A stretch of 10,406 nucleotides of DNA from an uncultured Prevotellaceae bacterium (GCA_900556245.1 USOC01000018.1:1-10406); one strand, 5' to 3'; shown: positions 1 to 6,691, numbered from the stretch's first letter. Translations and numbers: made by a program. The notes: a model not told the origin generated them from the letters alone.

Positions 1-1
1 C

Positions 2-550
2 GTGGCAGAAGTGCAAAGGCAAAGGGAGATAGCGGCCCGACGTGCCGAACAAGAGCTGTTGGCGAATTTGGAGAAAGACGAAAAGCGAATCAGAGCCGCC
101 CGGGCATGGGCGGCAGAGCAGGAAACCCCCAAGCATTCATACACTTGGAGCGATCTCGAGGAAATGGTCAGGAATCTGACTAACGAAGACTACTATGCAT
201 CCGTTTGGCAAGAAGAAATGAACACCCCGAAATGGGTGGTGCTATACAGCAAAGGGGGAAAGACCTACTTCCGCCGCTTCAACCCGGAAAAGAAAACCTA
301 CGGCGCAAAAATCAGGCTGATAATGGAATCGGCCGGCAAGTACCACGCTTCCGGCAACAAGCGCGACAGATACTATTACGGAAACGGCAGAATTTTAATA
401 CACGAAGTCAATGGCGTTGAAAAACAGACCTTTTTCAACCACAGGTCAATAGACCTTTACACTCCGACACCTGTACCCGACAGCTACGATGATTGGGAGG
501 ATTACTATTACGACAACGAAGAAGATTTCAGGAACTACTATGGACGCTGA
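2..550 (+). CDS. Hypothetical protein, 5' end cut by window edge
   Basis: I do not recognise this protein. The reading frame is open from the first complete codon (a GTG) to a TGA at 548-550, and the true start may lie upstream. The visible 182 residues begin with a charged, alanine-rich stretch (about 1-45, many E/R/A/K) that probably forms a coiled coil. A mixed basic and aromatic middle follows (about 70-150, with VVLYSKGGKTYFRRF and RYYYGNGRILIH), and the tail is very acidic and tyrosine-rich (about 158-182, DDWEDYYYDNEEDF). There is no signal peptide or membrane segment in the visible part. It runs convergently into the next gene with only 6 bases between the stop codons. That neighbour also has an Asp/Tyr-rich segment, so the two may be functionally related, but this is only a compositional resemblance. 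Confidence 0.6.
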   Translation: MAEVQRQREIAARRAEQELLANLEKDEKRIRAARAWAAEQETPKHSYTWSDLEEMVRNLTNEDYYASVWQEEMNTPKWVVLYSKGGKTYFRRFNPEKKTYGAKIRLIMESAGKYHASGNKRDRYYYGNGRILIHEVNGVEKQTFFNHRSIDLYTPTPVPDSYDDWEDYYYDNEEDFRNYYGR

Positions 551-556
551 CAAGAG

Positions 557-1108
557 TCAGTACAGCAAGGCGGCGAGAACCGAAATGGCGCCGACAGCAA
601 CGCAAACCTTAACAACGACGCGAGTGCGTGCAGATTCAGATTCCAATTTCACAGACTCATAGTCTGTACTGAGCCTGTCAAGTTCTTTCCGCAAGCTGTC
701 CGCTTCTTCTTGCTTCTCAACAGCCCGCCGCTTATATTTGCGGATTTTCTTTGAGGTTGAGGCATTCGCCGACTTGGCTTCAAAAAAAGCGGCCATAGTC
801 AAGGCGGCGGCTATCATAGCCTCCAGCTGCGGAATCTGCCGCTCATATTGCCCATCCGGCACCACAGGCTTGACAGCATGAGTACGAAAACTCGGCGGAG
901 AATAATAATTCGGACGGGAATCGAAAGCCCCGCCGGCACCGACATCAAAGTCAGCGTCAAGCGTTTCATCCCAATCCATATCGCAGTCTGCATCAGCATC
1001 AGAGTAATATGAATCCTCATACGTGTCGGTAGAATAATCTTCCGACATGCCATAGCCGGAATCCTCGTTGCAGCCCCAATCCTCACTGCAATCATAATCG
1101 TCATGCAT
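557..1108 (-). CDS. Acidic hypothetical protein with coiled coil and C-terminal membrane anchor
   Basis: Unrecognised 183-residue protein. I start it at the ATG at 1108-1106 because the preceding bases on its strand (TTTTTAACAATAACGATT) look like a Bacteroidales leader; the frame also stays open to a GTG at 1132, which would add 8 residues. Residues 1-56 are extremely acidic and tyrosine-rich, with Cys at 7, 13 and 42. Residues 57-90 are Pro/Gly-rich and probably disordered. A short hydrophobic helix lies at about 96-110, a basic patch at 119-130 (SKKIRKYKRRAV), a coiled coil at about 128-160, and a single hydrophobic segment at 164-182 ends the protein. That order suggests a tail-anchored protein with its acidic head in the cytoplasm, which is inference. 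No enzymatic motif is visible. It converges on the gene at 2-550. Confidence 0.6.
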   Translation of the reverse strand: MHDDYDCSEDWGCNEDSGYGMSEDYSTDTYEDSYYSDADADCDMDWDETLDADFDVGAGGAFDSRPNYYSPPSFRTHAVKPVVPDGQYERQIPQLEAMIAAALTMAAFFEAKSANASTSKKIRKYKRRAVEKQEEADSLRKELDRLSTDYESVKLESESARTRVVVKVCVAVGAISVLAALLY

Positions 1109-1132
1109 AATCGTTATTGTTAAAAATTTCAC

Positions 1133-1504
1133 GCATTATCCCCACCCCATTTTCCAACTCTTTCCAGAAAAAAAGGAAACGCATTTGTTTTCATTAGCCT
1201 TATACACATACAAAATTAGCAAATAGCCTGTAACTTGACCGATATTGAAAAAGAAAAATCTCATTTCCCCTTGACCCGAGGCCCATTTTGGACGAAACAG
1301 CATGAAGTGCGAACCGAAGACAGCCTCTTGAAATCACTGACATCCGGAAAGCGCAGCCTTCACTTCTCTGCACAGAGCAAGGCCACCCTGCCTTCTCACA
1401 GCCTTCGCATAGAGCGCGATGCCCGGAGCCCGTCGTACTCTTAAACAATTCAACCGTCATTGCCACCCTTCCCCCAATTTTCAGCATTATCCATCGCAAT
1501 GGAT
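1133..1504 (+). other. Intergenic stretch without a credible gene
   Basis: About 370 bases between the acidic protein gene and the tRNA terminator. Frames of 69 codons (plus, 1235-1444) and 99 codons (minus, 1200-1499) are open, but their compositions are not protein-like and neither has a convincing start context. A possible minus-strand -7 box lies at 1211-1218. No strong hairpin or tRNA-like fold is visible. It is less A/T-rich than typical intergenic DNA in this window, so a degraded gene, a dispersed repeat or an untranslated RNA is possible. Confidence 0.4.
1211..1218 (-). promoter_or_regulatory. Possible -7 promoter box for the acidic membrane protein gene
   Basis: On the minus strand this reads TAATTTTG, matching the Bacteroides -7 consensus TAnnTTTG. 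No TTG lies at the expected 19-22 base spacing, and the box is about 100 bases upstream of the start codon, so it may be a chance match. Confidence 0.2.
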
Positions 1505-1546
1505 AAAAAAAGAACTTAAAACGCCATACATCGGCATCTTAAGTTC
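1505..1546 (-). terminator. Intrinsic terminator of the tRNA-Pro unit
   Basis: On the minus strand an 8-base stem GAACTTAA / TTAAGTTC (1546-1539 with 1519-1512) can extend inward through GCC/GGC. It is followed at once by a seven-U run (1511-1505). It lies 4 bases past the encoded CCA end of the tRNA, as expected for a single-tRNA transcription unit. Confidence 0.8.
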
Positions 1547-1550
1547 CAAT

Positions 1551-1627
1551 TGGTCGGGGTGAGAAGACTCGAACTTCCGACCTCCACGTCCCGAACGTGG
1601 CGCGCTAACCAACTGTGCTACACCCCG
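1551..1627 (-). tRNA. tRNA-Pro with anticodon CGG
   Basis: A full 77-base cloverleaf reads on the minus strand. The acceptor stem CGGGGTG (1627-1621) pairs perfectly with CACCCCG (1561-1555), followed by discriminator A and an encoded CCA (1553-1551). The D arm contains AGTTGGTTAGCGC. The anticodon stem CCACG/CGTGG encloses the 7-base loop TTCGGGA, which places CGG at 34-36 (plus-strand 1591-1593) and a G at 37, typical of proline tRNAs. The T arm contains the expected GTTCGAGTC. It decodes CCG. It has its own promoter at 1645-1676 and terminator at 1505-1546. The short protein-like translation across it in another frame is an artefact. Confidence 0.97.
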
Positions 1628-1644
1628 AGTCCGAAATTCGATTG

Positions 1645-1676
1645 CAAAGGTAATCACAATTTTTGAAACCGCAATA
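1645..1676 (-). promoter_or_regulatory. Bacteroides-type promoter of tRNA-Pro
   Basis: On the minus strand a TATTG (-33 region, 1676-1672) is followed after 19 bases by TACCTTTG (1652-1645), a full match to TAnnTTTG with canonical spacing. Transcription would start around 1640, about a dozen bases before the mature tRNA 5' end. This is the cleanest promoter in the window and supports the phylum assignment. Confidence 0.8.
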
Positions 1677-1682
1677 CTTTTG

Positions 1683-2056
1683 ACCGTAATTTTTTTCAAA
1701 AATCACCATTTTTTTGCGAACGGCACTTACATCTCCATCAACAGTCATTCAGCAAAGCCACCGATATCAAGCACTTGAAAAATCTCCGGCTTCATTTCCC
1801 GAATTGTGCAACAAGGAAACAAGTCACAGCCCCCATTTGCAAAACTTTCAATACGCTGAGTTCATTCAAAGACAACAGGCTTGGAGTGAAAAAATATATC
1901 AAGCGCGTAGTTACGACTTTTTTGAAGATTTCTATTAGTTCCTTACACAAAAGGCATTGGAAAACTCCCAATTATGTGGATATAAGATAGTTACTAAAAA
2001 TAAACACTTAATGGTTGTTCCTTGTTTGATTTATCACTAATCTCAATTGTTTTTTG
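1683..2056 (+). other. A/T-rich intergenic stretch between tRNA-Pro and the accessory cassette
   Basis: Roughly 370 bases with no convincing gene. Two overlapping frames are open (1714-1938, 74 codons; 1775-1990, 71 codons). They compete with each other, lack a clear start context and show no motif I know. The second frame ends in a fairly protein-like stretch (SSLHKRHWKTPNYVDIR) that could be the worn 3' end of a lost gene, which is a guess. I see no copy of the tRNA 3' end, no terminal inverted repeats and no strong hairpin. Confidence 0.35.
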
Positions 2057-2064
2057 TAGATTTG
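2057..2064 (+). promoter_or_regulatory. Possible -7 promoter box for the accessory cassette
   Basis: TAGATTTG matches TAnnTTTG and lies about 25 bases before the ATG at 2090. The nearest upstream TTTG (2025-2028) is 28 bases away rather than 19-22, so the -33 element is poor. The position makes it the best candidate for driving 2090-4533. Confidence 0.4.
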
Positions 2065-2089
2065 CTATAGAATTTTAATCAATATAATA

Positions 2090-2953
2090 ATGACATTTTC
2101 ATATCTAGACATCGTTGAATTCATCTTCGCAGAAATGAAGCATGTAAGTCTCTTCATGACCTCTGCAAAGGTCGTTATGGATGCCAGTGGATTGCGTATA
2201 GAAGCAATCCGCTCGATTGCTCGTGAGCAGGGCATAGAGATTGAGGATGAGCAGAGTAGATGCATAGATGAAAACCTGCTTGAAGAATTGGCGAATGCTC
2301 ACGTTCGCCGCCTGAAGTCTTACTTCAATAATACCAGACGACACATCTCTGAGGTGAGTGGTGCAGACCTCAAGACATTCGTCGAATTTTGTAAAACATT
2401 CAAAAAGCACCAAATTGATTTTCCATCTGCTCAGACATGGAACGACATCGATACAGATGCCATCCGTGAGCAGTTCCTTAAGAAAGTACACTCTTCAACA
2501 CCAACTCGAACCCATAGCATAGATTTGTTTGCAGAATGTGATAACTTCAAGCTTAGTAAAACCATTTGCAAAGCTATTATTGAGGTCGAGCGCCAATCAT
2601 CGAGAAAAAATCTTGATGATGGCAAAATAGGTTTGGGATTTGTTGATTCCTATAATATATATAGTGGAATTCTCTCCCATTGTTTATTAACTAATGATGC
2701 CGAATATGATGATGACAAAACCATCCTTGAAGATTTTCTCCATAAGGGAGATGTCATTCATCGGGTAACTAACAGTTTCTGGTATCATACCAAATCAATA
2801 CGTGACTATGTCTTTCACAAAGACAAACGTGTAGCGGTGAAAAGGGTTACCATACCTGCCAGGTATCACATTTTTTCTAAATCTGACGATGATGACTTTA
2901 TTAGCGACTCGGCCAATTATAATATTAACCGCGTCCTAATGAATGTTGCTTGA
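2090..2953 (+). CDS. Unknown cassette protein with an IF2 N-domain-like segment
   Basis: A 287-residue protein of unknown function. The start at 2090 follows the A/T-rich leader AATATAATA; an internal ATG at 2135 (residue 16) is an alternative. Residues about 25-80 (AKVVMDASGLRIEAIRSIA then CIDENLLEELANAHV) resemble the small helical module at the N-terminus of bacterial translation initiation factor 2, in which a short helix-turn segment precedes a 'D-E-x-x-x-x-L' helix. This is pattern resemblance, not an established match. The rest (about 90-287) is mixed alpha/beta, with an acidic loop at 267-269 and no catalytic motif that I recognise. There is no signal peptide or membrane segment. It is the first gene of a plus-strand cassette with lower G+C than the dnaK and decarboxylase regions; the DUF4417 gene begins 55 bases downstream. 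Confidence 0.65.
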   Translation: MTFSYLDIVEFIFAEMKHVSLFMTSAKVVMDASGLRIEAIRSIAREQGIEIEDEQSRCIDENLLEELANAHVRRLKSYFNNTRRHISEVSGADLKTFVEFCKTFKKHQIDFPSAQTWNDIDTDAIREQFLKKVHSSTPTRTHSIDLFAECDNFKLSKTICKAIIEVERQSSRKNLDDGKIGLGFVDSYNIYSGILSHCLLTNDAEYDDDKTILEDFLHKGDVIHRVTNSFWYHTKSIRDYVFHKDKRVAVKRVTIPARYHIFSKSDDDDFISDSANYNINRVLMNVA

Positions 2954-3008
2954 GGCCGTAAAATAACATAGACCTTTCTGCAGGGCGTATCTAAGACCCA
3001 TAAAAAAA

Positions 3009-3724
3009 ATGAAAACTATATCTCTTTTTAGCAAACGAGATCTATATCTCTCGTCTTGCGATGAATCGGGACTGATACGCATGCCAGGGAAATCACAATA
3101 TCGTCAACGTATAGCTAGATACAACAACCTACATCTGATAGACTACGTTACCTTGATCGATGATATGCCTGTAGTAGCGCCATATAATGGTGATACAAGC
3201 ATGAGTTTCTTGCCGATTACTGATTGGAAGAAAGTTCACGACAATGATAATGTCGCAGGGCATACCTTCTTGCATGATATAAAGTTTGCCAAACGTGTTT
3301 GGTTCAATCTAGAGAGAACCACATACAACTTACAGTACTTTAAAGTACTTGTGGCTCCAGATTTTTCTATGTATGTTGATGCTCCGATGTTTTATAACTA
3401 CGAGGCAATCTACAAGAACAGATTCGTTGCAGCTTTTTGGCAAGCAATAGGTTATACCGTTATACCAAGGCTTCATGGGGAAATGCAGATTCATTCAGTT
3501 ATGCATTTAAAGGGTTGCCAAGAACAAGCGTAATCGCAACAACTGGCACCACACTTAACAGTAATGCTGATGCAAAACTCTTATGGAAATATGGCTTGCA
3601 AGAACTTGAAAGCCAACTTGAGCCAACATTAATAATAGTATATGGCGTAGAAGAAGACACTTCGTGGCTCACTACGCCTGTACTTTTCAAAACAGATTAC
3701 ATCACAAATAGATTCAGGAAATGA
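3009..3724 (+). pseudogene. DUF4417 family protein gene, split by a frameshift
   Basis: Two overlapping frames together make one DUF4417-type protein of about 238 residues. Frame one starts at ATG 3009 and carries the N-terminal region, the APDFSMY motif (residues 116-122) and the segment NRFVAAFWQAIGYTVIP up to Pro153 (codon 3465-3467). It then runs out of family character and stops at 3533. The other frame resumes immediately with ASWGNADSF (from 3470), then a glycine-threonine segment and LIIVYG, and stops at 3722-3724. DUF4417 proteins usually read VIPT-x-SW across this point, so the simplest explanation is one lost base around 3467-3469. No slippery heptamer is present, so programmed frameshifting is unlikely. 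The biochemical role of DUF4417 is not established; it is common on phages and other mobile elements. The downstream gene overlaps its restored stop by ATGA, which implies an intact ancestral reading frame. Confidence 0.75.
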
Positions 3725-4116
3725 ATGAAATAAAAAATGACATGTGGGAGGAGGACAAAGTCCTCTTCCGCACCATGTCGGAGAACTACATATCCGACAA
3801 TGAACGCTTTTTCTTTGTCACCCTTCAAAGAAAACAAGAAAGCGAACTGACCTACTCCAACGAACTTCTTATTGACGAGCATGACAATCCTGACGGCTTG
3901 TACATGGTGAGAGTCAATTTTGAAGAATATGAGATAGGTCGGATTATTGATGGCAATCGCATTGGCGAGGAATTCCACGCCATGTACCTGGCAGAAGCAC
4001 TTGATCTCCAACTTGCTTGTTTCAAGATGGTTCCAAGCCAGATGACACTCTTCGATTGGCTTCGTGCCAATGACTACCAATATGTGAAGTATAATCGTAA
4101 TTATGACAATTTGTAA
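3721..4116 (+). CDS. Unknown cassette protein, translationally coupled to the DUF4417 gene
   Basis: A 131-residue soluble protein that I do not recognise. Its ATG (3721-3723) overlaps the TGA of the DUF4417 frame as ATGA, typical of translational coupling, which decides the start over the ATG at 3745. It is rich in acidic and aromatic residues. It begins with a charged segment (MNEIKNDMWEEDKVLF), has a beta-like middle (FFFVTLQRKQE at about 30-40; YMVRVNFEEYEIGRII at about 61-76) and a helical second half (FHAMYLAEALDLQLACFKM, then a WLRAND segment at about 113-118). No membrane segment, metal site or DNA-binding motif is evident. The next gene starts inside its last codons. The tight packing suggests that the products are made in step, perhaps as a complex or an effector/immunity-like pair. 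That pairing is inference from spacing only. Confidence 0.65.
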   Translation: MNEIKNDMWEEDKVLFRTMSENYISDNERFFFVTLQRKQESELTYSNELLIDEHDNPDGLYMVRVNFEEYEIGRIIDGNRIGEEFHAMYLAEALDLQLACFKMVPSQMTLFDWLRANDYQYVKYNRNYDNL

Positions 4117-4533
4117 TATGGGCAGTCAGCAATCATACCGTGCAGGAAGACAATTCCGATCTTACTTGTACACCACGATTAGTCAGAAAGTGACAATCAA
4201 TGAGATTACAGCCAAGATGGTCAAACTTAAGAACGATAAGGATGGCACTCACTCAAGTCTTCCCAAATACGCAGAATCCTCTAATATGTATCTGCGCAAG
4301 GGAGACGATGGATATGCCAAACAAGCAAAACTTTATGTCAATCGAAAGATGACCATAGACTTTGATTGGGGGCATAATCACAAGAATAAGGATACTGGTG
4401 AGGTTTTCGCAAAAGGTGTAGTACATGTACAAGTGTACCATAGGGATATCATGCTCGTCTAATGACAGATGCGGAAATTGCCAAATATGGTCCCATTCTC
4501 AAGAAGTTTTGTCCTAATGTTAAGTTCAGATGA
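4103..4533 (+). pseudogene. Unknown cassette protein with a frameshift near its 3' end
   Basis: The main frame (4103-4462, 119 codons) overlaps the previous gene by 14 bases; an ATG at 4118, one base after that gene's stop, is an equally good start. It is basic and lacks a signal or membrane segment. Visible features are NDKDGTHSSLPKY (residues 44-56) and the His/Trp-rich DFDWGHNHKNKDTGE followed by GVVHVQVYH (87-113). The frame then ends abruptly in RDIMLV. In another frame, directly at the break (from 4453), the sequence reads ARLMTDAEIAKYG and then PNVKFR to a stop at 4531-4533. I read that as the original C-terminus of a protein of about 143 residues. One extra base in 4443-4452, for instance in the GGG run, would restore the frame. 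The His-rich core could be a nuclease-like or metal site, but I cannot name the family with confidence. Confidence 0.6.
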
Positions 4534-4558
4534 TTCTATAGAAATCAAGCAATAGCAT

Positions 4559-4596
4559 CGAGGTGTCCAGCAATGGGCACCTCGTCTGTTTTGTTT
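4559..4596 (+). terminator. Strong intrinsic terminator ending the accessory cassette
   Basis: An 11-base stem CGAGGTGTCCA / TGGGCACCTCG (4559-4569 with 4574-4584, one G-U wobble) closes on a GCAA tetraloop, a very stable GNRA loop. A T-rich tail (TCTGTTTTGTTT, 4585-4596) follows on the plus strand only. It lies 25 bases past the restored stop of the last cassette gene and faces dnaK. Confidence 0.8.
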
Positions 4597-4600
4597 ACAC

Positions 4601-4626
4601 CTATCTCTACTTCAGATACAAGATAG
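4601..4626 (+). repeat. Short inverted repeat between two convergent terminators
   Basis: CTATCT (4601-4606) and AGATAG (4621-4626) are inverted, with a third copy of AGATA at 4614-4618. The two possible hairpins are mutually exclusive and weak. There is no attached T-run, and its function is unclear. Confidence 0.25.
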
Positions 4627-4643
4627 AAATCACCAAGTGTTAT

Positions 4644-4681
4644 AAACGAAAAAGGTGCGAAACCCATTGAGTTTCACACCT
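4644..4681 (-). terminator. Intrinsic terminator of dnaK
   Basis: On the minus strand an 11-base stem AGGTGTGAAAC / GTTTCGCACCT (4681-4671 with 4663-4653, one U-G wobble) has a 7-base loop and is followed by UUUUCGUUU. On the plus strand the wobble becomes a C-A mismatch and no T-run follows, which assigns it to dnaK. It begins 35 bases past the dnaK stop. Confidence 0.75.
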
Positions 4682-4715
4682 GTTCCTATGGATGTTTATC
4701 GTTGTTTATCGATAC

Positions 4716-6632
4716 TTACTTTACTTCCTCAAAATCGGCGTCTTGGACCGTGTCGCCGCCATTACCCTGATTTGCCCCCGCATTAGGGTTAAATCCCGCA
4801 CCACCTTGCTGTTGGGCGCCACCGGCCTGTTGCTGGGCATTGTAGATATCCTGAGCAGCAGTTTGCATAGCCGCGTTCAGCTTCTCAATCGCCGGGTCGA
4901 TAGCGTCGATATTCTGAGCCTTGTGAGCCTCTTTCAATTCGTTCAACGCAGCATCAATGGGCGCGCGCTTGTCTGCGGCGAACTTATCACCAAGCTCCTT
5001 CAACTGCTTCTCCGTTTGGAAGATGACAGCATCCGCTTTGTTAATTTTGTCAATACGCTCTTTTTCCTTATTATCGGCTTCCGCATTAGCAGCCGCCTCA
5101 TCCTTCATCCGCTTGATTTCATCGTCTGTCAATCCGCTGGATGCCTCGATACGGATGCTCTGCTCCTTGCCCGTGGCCTTATCCTTTGCCGATACGTTAA
5201 GGATACCGTTGGCATCGATTTCGAAAGTCACTTCAATTTGCGGAATACCACGCGGTGCCGGTGCAATTCCATCGAGGTGGAAACGTCCGAGCGACTTGTC
5301 GTCCTTTGCCATCGGACGTTCGCCTTGAAGAACGTTGATTTCTACAGATGGCTGGTTGTCGACCGCCGTAGAGAAAGTCTCACTCTTACGCGTCGGAATA
5401 GTCGTGTTCGCGTCAATCAACTTTGTCATAACGCCACCAAGCGTTTCGATACCAACCGACAAAGGTACTACGTCAAGAAGAAGCACGTCTTTCACGTCGC
5501 CGCTCAAAACTCCGCCTTGGATAGCGGCCCCTACCGCAACCACTTCGTCAGGGTTAACGCCCTTCGACGGTGCTTTGCCGAAGAATTTCTCGACAATCTG
5601 CTGGATAGCAGGAATACGTGTAGAACCTCCCACGAGAATCACCTCGTCAATTTCCGAAGCTGTCATGCCGGCATCCTGCAATGCCTGGCGGCACGGTGCG
5701 ATTGTTCCTTGAATCAAATTGTCGCAAAGCTGTTCGAATTTCGCACGGGTAAGCGTTTTCACCAAGTGCTTGGGCACTCCGTTGACCGGCATGATATACG
5801 GAAGGTTGATTTCTGTCGATGTCGAGCTCGACAATTCAATCTTCGCCTTCTCAGCCGCCTCCTTCAGACGCTGAAGCGCCATCGGATCCTGACGAAGGTC
5901 AACGCCCTCATCCTGACGGAATTCGTCAGCTAGCCAGTCGATAATCTTATGGTCGAAATCATCTCCGCCAAGATGCGTATCACCATTTGTCGATTTGACT
6001 TCAAACACACCGTCTCCCAATTCCAGGATTGAAATATCAAAAGTACCGCCACCAAGGTCGAATACTGCGATTTTCTTGTCACTGTTGCTCTTGTCCAAGC
6101 CATAGGCCAAAGCCGCCGCGGTCGGCTCGTTCACGATACGGCGCACTGTCAGTCCGGCAATCTCGCCGGCTTCTTTTGTAGCCTGACGCTGAGAGTCATT
6201 GAAGTAGGCAGGGACTGTAATAACGGCCTCTGTGACAGTCTGTCCAAGGTAATCTTCTGCCGTTTTCTTCATTTTCTGAAGAATCATAGCTGAAATTTCC
6301 TGCGGAGTATATTGACGACCGTCGATTTCAACACGCGGAGTGTTGTTGTCGCCTCTCGTCACCTTATATGGCACGCGCGATATCTCACGCTGTACACTAT
6401 CATAACTTTCACCCATAAAACGCTTGATCGAGAAGATTGTACGCGTCGGGTTGGTAATCGCCTGACGTTTTGCAGGGTCACCGATTTTGCGCTCGCCGCC
6501 ATCGACGAATGCCACAATTGAAGGAGTTGTGTTACGTCCTTCGCTGTTAGGAATCACTACCGGATCTTTGCCTTCCAATACGGATACGCAAGAGTTTGTT
6601 GTTCCTAAGTCAATACCAATGATTTTACCCAT
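4716..6632 (-). CDS. dnaK: Molecular chaperone DnaK (Hsp70)
   Basis: Full-length Hsp70 of 638 residues, the usual bacterial size. It is a cytoplasmic ATP-driven chaperone that binds exposed hydrophobic peptide segments and cycles with DnaJ and GrpE. The nucleotide-binding domain shows the phosphate-loop motif DLGTTNS (8-14), [10 protein letters not shown] (141-150), [11 protein letters not shown] (168-178), [11 protein letters not shown] (191-201) and VGGSTRIP (334-341). The interdomain linker KDVLLLDV is at 381-388. The substrate-binding beta domain follows (about 390-505), then a helical lid (about 506-600), a Gln/Gly/Asn-rich flexible tail and a C-terminal EEVK. The ATG at 6632 lies behind an A/T-rich leader with no Shine-Dalgarno site. 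It stands alone: grpE and dnaJ are not in the window. No CIRCE operator (TTAGCACTC-N9-GAGTGCTAA) is visible, so HrcA control is not supported; the leader hairpin and upstream dyad are listed separately. Confidence 0.98.
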   Translation of the reverse strand: MGKIIGIDLGTTNSCVSVLEGKDPVVIPNSEGRNTTPSIVAFVDGGERKIGDPAKRQAITNPTRTIFSIKRFMGESYDSVQREISRVPYKVTRGDNNTPRVEIDGRQYTPQEISAMILQKMKKTAEDYLGQTVTEAVITVPAYFNDSQRQATKEAGEIAGLTVRRIVNEPTAAALAYGLDKSNSDKKIAVFDLGGGTFDISILELGDGVFEVKSTNGDTHLGGDDFDHKIIDWLADEFRQDEGVDLRQDPMALQRLKEAAEKAKIELSSSTSTEINLPYIMPVNGVPKHLVKTLTRAKFEQLCDNLIQGTIAPCRQALQDAGMTASEIDEVILVGGSTRIPAIQQIVEKFFGKAPSKGVNPDEVVAVGAAIQGGVLSGDVKDVLLLDVVPLSVGIETLGGVMTKLIDANTTIPTRKSETFSTAVDNQPSVEINVLQGERPMAKDDKSLGRFHLDGIAPAPRGIPQIEVTFEIDANGILNVSAKDKATGKEQSIRIEASSGLTDDEIKRMKDEAAANAEADNKEKERIDKINKADAVIFQTEKQLKELGDKFAADKRAPIDAALNELKEAHKAQNIDAIDPAIEKLNAAMQTAAQDIYNAQQQAGGAQQQGGAGFNPNAGANQGNGGDTVQDADFEEVK

Positions 6633-6673
6633 GATTACTATATTTTTTAATTGTTACTTTCTGTTTTAATCCT

Positions 6674-6691
6674 GTCGGCCGCACGACCGAC
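6674..6691 (-). promoter_or_regulatory. Hairpin in the dnaK 5' untranslated region
   Basis: On the dnaK strand GTCGGTC / GGCCGAC forms a 7-base stem (one U-G pair) around a GUGC loop, about 42 bases upstream of the ATG. No U-run follows, so it is not a terminator. It could protect the transcript or affect its expression; whether it responds to heat cannot be told from sequence. Confidence 0.4.

Noticed and set aside
205..420. 71-codon frame inside the first gene
   Set aside because: It is fully nested in a longer frame with more protein-like composition and has no independent start signal.
814..1104. 96-codon minus-strand frame nested in the acidic protein gene
   Set aside because: It is Met/Arg/Ile-rich shadow sequence starting 4 bases inside the better frame.
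1551..1627. tRNA-Pro as an integration attachment site for the cassette
   Set aside because: The cassette lies on the 5' side of the tRNA, no second copy of the tRNA 3' end is seen, and no integrase is present.
1487..1699. 70-codon minus-strand frame containing GVAQLVSAPRSGRGG
   Set aside because: It is the familiar false translation of a tRNA; the frame runs straight through tRNA-Pro and its promoter.
3455..3475. Programmed -1 frameshifting in the DUF4417 gene
   Set aside because: The bases around CCAAGG do not form an X-XXY-YYZ slippery heptamer and no downstream stem-loop is obvious.
3697..4080. 127-codon minus-strand frame opposite the gene at 3721-4116
   Set aside because: The plus-strand gene is in an operon with an ATGA overlap, while the minus frame has no start context or partner.
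4692..5933. 413-codon open frame on the plus strand opposite dnaK
   Set aside because: It is antisense to an unquestionable dnaK and its composition (very rich in Arg, Leu, Val and Cys) follows from dnaK codon use. Long antisense frames over dnaK are a well-known artefact.
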